This document shows positions 59,101 to 64,000 of a stretch of DNA of 64,000 nt, piece by piece. How positions within the stretch are numbered: the first letter of the stretch is position 1; every line of letters begins with the position of its first letter. The stretch covers positions 1 to 64,000 of the forward strand of contig BDIU01000033.1 in assembly GCA_002118135.1 (NCBI GenBank), written 5' to 3'. This DNA is from Trebouxia sp. TZW2008. Its lineage: Eukaryota; Chlorophyta; Trebouxiophyceae; Trebouxiales; Trebouxiaceae. Position numbers and translations under genes: made by a program. The notes beneath the pieces are model-generated. The model made no database searches. It saw only the letters and a list, made by a program, of their open reading frames with translations, and was not told the origin of the DNA.

Positions 59101-59751
59101 TTCTAGTCAGTAGTGGTGAGTAGGCGGATTTGAGTGAGCAGCGCTTCATTGCTACCATAGCAGGTGAATCACAGCTGCACGCTTTGCACTAATTTGTGAC
59201 TGTGCATGGAAGTAACATGCATGTGGTGCATCGGCTGTGTACATTGACATGATGGGTTCTGTTGGCGCAGAACAGGTATCAGCTGGATTTTGTGAACCTG
59301 AACGTGACAGCATGACTTGTGCACATGCAGGCTCCTTATTTCAGCGGGACTGCTGCCGCGCACTTTTGCATTCAGATTTCTGACACAGTCGGGCTGGCAT
59401 GCACTGCAGACATGACATGTGCTGCACCGCTCTGGCTGTTTGTCACAATCGCCACTGTGCATGCGCATGCTGTGTATGTGCACGCTGTGCATGCTACGCT
59501 GTGCATGCTCACGCTGTGCATGCTCACACTGTGCTGACATGTTGCAGGAAGCAGCTAACCAGAACAACTTCTCAGATCCATCAAAGAGAACGCTGATGAC
59601 AGGCTTGGCAGCAGCATCAGCAGCACATGTTGCTGTGTTCTTGCCACTGCTGAACACTGACAAGTCTGGGGCCCTCTTATTCCCAGTGGGCTTCATCTGG
59701 GGTGTGTCAGCTGTTGCAAGTGCCCTGATTGCAATCAAGCCCAAGGAGTGA
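56042..59751 (+). CDS. unidentified multi-pass membrane protein, plastid-type
   Basis: Phased exons: one ending at 56234 (EGIMR), then 56773-56888, 57430-57546, 57949-58200, 58585-58821 and 59548-59751 (stop TGA). The start is unresolved: a Ser/Thr/Arg-rich open stretch upstream joins in phase through a 56.04-56.10 kb intron and looks like a transit peptide, but has no ATG in frame. About 290 residues are firm. I do not recognise the family. Roughly six to eight hydrophobic segments are visible, for example WFLALAFAGSAAFAAAAPHL, ISLAMLAGTNLFFIGSTFI, LTASFVLAGLTYIGL and LFPVGFIWGVSAVASALIAI, with a short KPKE C-terminal tail. Two exon ends are copied into the 3' side (see repeats). Confidence 0.7.
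57277..57375 (+). repeat. (GGCAGT)n hexanucleotide repeat
   Basis: About 10 clean units followed by GGCGGT and GACAGC variants, in an intron. It translates as a Ser-Gly or Ala-Val run in some frames but is not coding. Confidence 0.9.
58872..59027 (+). repeat. two copies of an exon 3' end with donor
   Basis: The exon ends at 58821 (VAPIAYTQQ, GTGAGC donor). Copies end at 58924 and 59027, exactly 103 bp apart each, coding for the same VAPIAYTQQ or VAPIAYNQQ and keeping GTGAGC or GTAAGT donors. Any of the three donors would keep similar C-terminal residues only if the intervening sequence stayed open. Confidence 0.85.
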
Positions 59752-59779
59752 CCATATGCGTCGCTCTCAAGAGCTTGAG

Positions 59780-59837
59780 CTGATGGAGTGTGTCAGCTGT
59801 TGCACGTGCCCTGATGGTACTGAAGCCCAAAGAGTGA
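59780..59837 (+). repeat. copy of the last exon end including the stop
   Basis: GTGTGTCAGCTGTTGCACGTGCCCTGAT, 86 bp after the original, ends KPKE-stop again. It lies in the presumed 3' UTR. Confidence 0.8.
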
Positions 59838-60462
59838 GCGTATGCATCGCTTTGCAAAGCCTGAGCCATTGCTTGGTTTTGCCAGACTTCTATGTGGAAC
59901 AGAAGGGCAAGTGAGCTACAAGCCATTAATAAGAGAATAGATAAGGAACAACAAGGACCTGCTTGGCTTTGCCAATCAGGACTCAGGGCAGCTGTCAACT
60001 GCCTGTATACAATGAACTCTGATGCCTTCAGACTGCAGGGCTTTCTGTTGCAAGCGCGACAGTGTGCAGCAGGGACCTCAGGATGTTTGTGCAAATTAAA
60101 GCGTTTACATTGTAGATGAGCGCTCAAGGCTCACTTGAAAGCTGAAACATATAGACTAGCATAGGCTGTTCAGTACATGTGTAACTGGTGTCACAACAGG
60201 CACAAGCGAGTGTTCACTATCACATGTCATTCATGATTAGCAAACCTAGAACCCCAATGCGTCATAAGCAAAGCCACTGTATTCTGCAAACATATATTCC
60301 TCATAAGCATTGTTCCTTCAGCTTGACTAGAAACCATTGCGTTGGGCATAAGCAAAGCCTCTTTATTTGCAAACAAGCATTCCTTCAAAAACATTGTTCC
60401 TACGGCTTGGCTATAGTATAGGCTGCTGCTGACAGCGTGCACATGTACAATGAGTCTAGCCT
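59838..60462. other. gap between convergent genes
   Basis: No gene seen. It contains a local duplication: CATTGTTCCT[TA]C.GCTTG and GGCATAAGCAAAGCC- or TCATAAGCAAAGCC-type words recur at about 60.26-60.41 kb, offset about 90 bp. Confidence 0.5.
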
Positions 60463-60780
60463 TCAAGGAGAGCAGCAAGCGCTGAGAACGTCGGCGTCCG
60501 GCCCATTGGTACAGGACACGCCAGACTCGTCGTTGAATGCGTAGCAAGTCGCGCTGGAATCTGTGCCGGTGCAGCACGCTGGAATGCTGTAACCCGAGTC
60601 GTTGCAGTAGCCGCCGTCAATGACCTGGTGTGTAGCGCTGGCGATTTCGCATGCCGATGCCGGGTATGACCTTGAAAGCAAGCCGCGCGTTGCGAAGGTA
60701 TTTCCGATGTCCGCCACGCTTCTGGCCTGCGTCGGCCCTGGCCCGCAAAGCAGGAACGCAACAGCAACCACAGTCAACAC
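60463..60780 (-). CDS. small Cys-rich secreted protein (final exon)
   Basis: One exon of 105 codons preceded by a CTGCTGCAG acceptor; the first exon with the start Met is not identified. It opens with a classic signal-peptide core (VLTVVAVAFLLCGPGPTQA) and then a mature part with eight Cys, including two CC pairs (PACCTG and SACCSP), plus GGYCNDSG. The region is CpG-rich, as at other 5' ends. The Cys spacing suggests a disulfide-stabilised extracellular or wall protein. No family recognised. The frame has stops upstream of the acceptor before any ATG, so at least one more exon is required. Confidence 0.6.
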   Translation of the reverse strand: MLTVVAVAFLLCGPGPTQARSVADIGNTFATRGLLSRSYPASACEIASATHQVIDGGYCNDSGYSIPACCTGTDSSATCYAFNDESGVSCTNGPDADVLSACCSP

Positions 60781-60910
60781 CTGCAGCACACATTTGTCAC
60801 GATCACGCTTGGCAATGCAATGATTTGCGGCATGATCTTAGCGGTGCAGCTAGAGCTTAAAGTCAAAACGGTGTTTGAGCTCACCGTCAGACCTCTCACT
60901 GAAGCCATTG

Positions 60911-61141
60911 ATGATGCGGAAGCAGGATCTCCTCGAGGTCAGGGCCTTGGCTGTGGAAGAGTGCTTGCGATCCGAAGCTGCAGATGCAGAGTACACTCAG
61001 CGCGTGCTCTTGCGCCCTGACCGACGCCTTATCAATGCATCGTTTCCGAGACAGCTGCCTGCACTGGTGAAGCTGCCGTCGGTTTCCAGCAGTTGCCGCC
61101 AGTTGCCAGCCGGCCGCCATCGCTTCTCTGCAATGCAATGA
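60911..61141 (+). CDS. possible small ORF in a CpG island
   Basis: ATG ATG start, 76 codons, ending SAMQ-stop; the N terminus is charged (MMRKQDLLEVRALAVEECL). It lies opposite the expected first exon of the secreted protein. It may be a short gene, a first exon, or chance openness in a GC-rich stretch. No domain seen. Confidence 0.2.
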   Translation: MMRKQDLLEVRALAVEECLRSEAADAEYTQRVLLRPDRRLINASFPRQLPALVKLPSVSSSCRQLPAGRHRFSAMQ

Positions 61142-61745
61142 CTCAACAGCTAAGCATTCGTGGTAAGTGCAAAGGGTGACTGATCATGACTCACAGTGCC
61201 GGTGAAACTCAGGCCTTCACAACTCAGTGTCGAGATCTGCATCTTGATGAGGTTTCGGATTCAGATCGGGCAATCAAAAGTCTACACGCCATGCATTGTC
61301 CCTGCATGGTGGTCATCTCGACAAATTTACTTACACTGCTCACTTTTACAATTGCTCTAGTGGTGCAAGCAAGGGCTTGCTGCAGTTGGCTATTCAGAGC
61401 ATGTAACATATTCCTCTTCATCACTCACTAGCTAGACAATCCTGAAGCACCTTGCTGGGCTGTCACAGTACTATGTCTGTAACAAAAATGTCTGAAGCTG
61501 TCAATGTCAAAAGGAAAGGCCATGTACTCCGCCACAGAAATACTTTTTAGCTCTTGCTCACACAAATCCGAAACACATCTGACGTCGTTCGCTACTATGT
61601 ATCTGAAGGTCACAACTTACCCCTACCAACTTTGCCCTTTGCCACTCAGCCCCTGACACGAGCACACTAGTACTATAGTACATGGCAAGGCAGGTCTGCC
61701 CAGTGCCTGCAACAATGTACCAACACAAATCTGACTAAGCATCAA
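61142..61745. other. gap downstream of the OTU gene
   Basis: No gene recognised. It should contain the 3' UTR of the OTU gene. One CG-poor AT-leaning stretch; no repeats of note. Confidence 0.5.
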
Positions 61746-64000
61746 TTACACAGGCATTGCTGCAGCTGCTGCAAAGGGAGAGTGCAGCACTGGCAAGGGA
61801 CTGGAGCTTTCTGACATTCCATAGTGCACAGGCTTTGGAGATATCCGTTTCTGTGATCCTTGGCTGGACCCTCGGCTAGATCCACTAGTTGTGCGTGGCA
61901 CTGCAGCAGGTATAGGTATTGCTGCAGTTGTGCCAGTGGGGATTGCTGCAGTTGTGCCAGTAGGCACACAATTACTGACAGGTTGTGCCGCTGGCGTATC
62001 TGCCAGGTTTTCTGTAGGGTCTTCCTCCCTGACTGATGCCAAGCCTTGTAGACCAGAGTTGCGAGCAGTTCTGATGCCTGGCACATTCCCTTGTCCTGCT
62101 GCTGCATCTGTTTGAGCCTGATTGTGCTGCTGTGCCAATCGTTGATGCTGTTCTGTGAATGATTGTGATGACGCGCGGTCCAGAGCTTGCTGTATCCTGG
62201 ATCCTGATCGCTGCCGGCTGAAAGAGCGCCGCAGCTGTGAAGCCTGTGTCTTGCGCCTGTGAGCACATTGGGCACAATCAGAGATATTTCAATGCACATG
62301 CAAGACCAAATGTGGCTTCCATTCGCTTGACAACCATTGACTGCCACACACTACATTGCCAGTAAAGCTGCTGTTCACTTAATTCAAGCCTAGCTGAGCC
62401 CATGGAGCTTGTCTCAACAAGTGCACAACAAATGCACTTAATTCAAGCCTAGCTGAGCCCATGGAGCTTGTCTCAACATGTGCACAACAAATGCACTTAA
62501 TTCAAGCCTAGCTGAGCCCATGGAGCTTGTCTCAACGTGTGCACAACAAATGCATTAATCAAGGCAGAACATGCAAACAGCACATATCTTTGTCGCATAC
62601 TGCATGACAAAAGGCACCAACTCATTCCCGACTCAAGCACCTGTGAAGCACGATGATCACCATACCAGCTTGCATGCAGCAATGCTGTGATAATGCACAT
62701 GTCATCAAACAGGCAAGAAGATCAGGGAGTGGACTGCACACCTGACAGCATTGTAGTGGATGGGCGCAATGTAGGTGATAAACACCTCTGCAGCCTTTTT
62801 GGGCTGAGCCTCAGGCTCATACCGCATGAACCAATGCTGCTGATCACTGGTGATGACATTGATGACAATGCCATACGCCTCACATAGCGCTCTCTGCATC
62901 ATGCACAGGAAGACAGGTCGGCATTCATGCTGATAGAACAAGTGGGCATGCAATCAAATTGTGACTATGGTCTCGGTAAAGCTTTGCCTGCTTCCTCTAT
63001 ATGCTTCCAAGTAGTTTACGTCAGCAGGCCTTTTATGTGAATGCTGCAAGAGGTGCAAAAGGAGACCAGACTGCAGATCTGATCAGCCCCAGCAGCCAAA
63101 CAACCCTCAGCAAACGTCTACAGCAACCTGCAGCCGGGCTGTGACACAGTAAGAGACACAAACAGGAACAGGATAGCTGTGCATCACGTGCCATGATAGC
63201 TCAGTGAGCCAGACTATAGGCAGTGCAGAAATGCCATAAGATTGCGTATCAAGCTACCAGCAGTGAAGGAAAATTGTCTAACTATCAAAGCTGTGCATTG
63301 GAATGGAGTTGCCTTGCTGCTTGGTGTCATTGCTGACATGGCCAATGGCGTCTGTTTGAATCAATTTTGGCAGCTCGACATGCGTGTATGTAGAGGATAA
63401 CGACAAGGATGCCAGAGCACAATGCCAGCGCTCACCAGGGTGAGCTCATCACCCCAGCTCTCATGCTGTGACATTTCTTTCAACCAGCCATCCATGTCAT
63501 CCCCTACGAACGCCTCAAAGTCTGACCGGTGATCCCGCATGTATTGCACAGCCTTTCGCCTGACAGCTCTGTGATATGCTTCTGTGCCAAACAAGCCATA
63601 AGAGATGGACCGAAACTGCAGCATGCAGTCAGGTGTCGATCAGTGCAGCATTTGGTCTTCTGGTAAAGCCAGACAGCCTTGTGGTATGCTTCTATGCCAA
63701 ACAAGCCATGAGAAATGGATTGGAACTGCATCAGGCAGTCAAATGTTAGCCAAACATGCAGCATATGAGACTGTCACAGTCTGGTACAGCAACAATCCTT
63801 CAGGAGGGCACAAGGGCGTACTGTCCACACAGAGCATAAACAGCTGTGCAGGAAGGCTTGTGTGCATGGGACACAAGTGCACAGACTTCTCAAAGATTGC
63901 AGACAACAGCAGATGGTTGTGCACTATCAATCTATGCATGCACAACAAGCACTTGCCGTGTGCGCCTGGCAATGCTGACATCAGCTAGGAGACGTGTCAT
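61746..64000 (-). CDS. OTU-family deubiquitinase, 5' end outside the window
   Basis: Cysteine protease that removes ubiquitin. Phased exons: 63436-63615 (FRSISYGLFGTEAYHRAVRR, then HRSDFEAFVGDDMDGWLKEM and SWGDELTL), 62742-62893 (ALCEAYGIVINVITSDQQHW, then VFITYIAPIHYNAVR) and 61746-62256 (stop TAA). The HYN motif with the catalytic His and the WGDELTL helix are diagnostic. The catalytic Asp/Cys block (normally DGNC just before FRS) should end the preceding exon and is not in this window. The last exon codes for a 170-residue low-complexity tail rich in Gln, Ala, Thr and Ser with a repeated PTGTTAAI. A copy of the FRSISYGLFG exon start lies 110 bp upstream at 63725. The 5' truncation is by the window, not the gene. 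Confidence 0.9.
62377..62553. repeat. three perfect-phase 59-bp tandem repeats in an OTU intron
   Basis: Units start at 62377, 62436 and 62495, each reading ACTTAATTCAAGCCTAGCTG, then AGCCCATGGAGCTTGTCTCA, and GTGCACAACAAATGC. They are almost identical, so of recent origin. Confidence 0.95.
63666..63725 (-). repeat. copy of an OTU exon start
   Basis: TGATGCAG acceptor then FQSISHGLFGIEAYHKAV, against FRSISYGLFGTEAYHRAV at 63615, offset 110 bp. It is open for its length and merges, still open, with the following intron remnant. Retention would insert a second, partial copy ahead of the true one. Confidence 0.85.

Overview
The window is nuclear DNA of a eukaryote, most likely a green alga and probably a trebouxiophyte-like chlorophyte. 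Every recognisable gene is split by GT-AG introns, usually with TGCAG acceptors. The gene set is photosynthetic: the D subunit of magnesium chelatase with its plant-type Pro-rich/acidic linker, a transit-peptide-bearing plastid anion transporter, other plastid-type proteins, and peroxisomal PEX11. Base composition is mid-GC. CpG is scarce except in short CpG-rich islands at gene 5' ends, and TG/CA is common elsewhere. I cannot name the species.

Layout: an unidentified minus-strand gene (764 to about 5.4 kb); a plastid ANTR/PHT4-like anion transporter (minus, 6006-9398); sulfiredoxin (plus, 9847-10302); a SpoU/TrmJ-type RNA 2'-O-methyltransferase (minus, 12714-18346); a VTT/TVP38/TMEM64-type membrane protein (plus, about 19.1-21.3 kb, 5' end unresolved); PEX11 (minus, 21930-23872); an unidentified single-pass protein with repeated 3' exons (plus, 24.5-28.4 kb); CHLD (minus, 29019-39426, 14 exons, about 789 aa); a POT/NPF peptide-nitrate-type transporter (plus, 39868-49655, 14 exons, about 699 aa); a small two-helix plastid-type protein (plus, 50313-52370); an unidentified strand-rich protein (minus, 53497-55316); an unidentified multi-pass membrane protein (plus, about 56.2-59.75 kb); a small Cys-rich secreted protein (minus, 60463-60780 plus an unseen first exon); and an OTU deubiquitinase cut by the window end (minus, 61746 to beyond 64000). 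Four well-supported pairs are divergent with short CpG-rich spacers: ANTR/SRX, TrmJ/VTT, PEX11/24.5-kb gene and CHLD/POT.

The most unusual property is shared by unrelated genes. Exon borders, meaning a splice site plus the adjoining exon sequence, are tandemly copied into the neighbouring intron at offsets of about 58 to 255 bp. This affects CHLD (at least six exons), POT (at least six exons, one in five copies), the methyltransferase (both ends of one exon), PEX11 (terminal exon), the 24.5-kb gene, the 56-60 kb gene and OTU. Some copies are decayed by stops and some remain open with intact splice sites. A 1.5-kb array of hairpin-bearing repeats in a CHLD intron, three GC-AG introns, a dispersed short repeat and an inverted pair of transposon-end-like sequences add to this picture.

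Exon coordinates come from reading splice sites and checking phase by hand. Most genes could be phased exon to exon. First exons of the 0.8-5.4, 19, 56 and 60.8 kb genes could not be settled.
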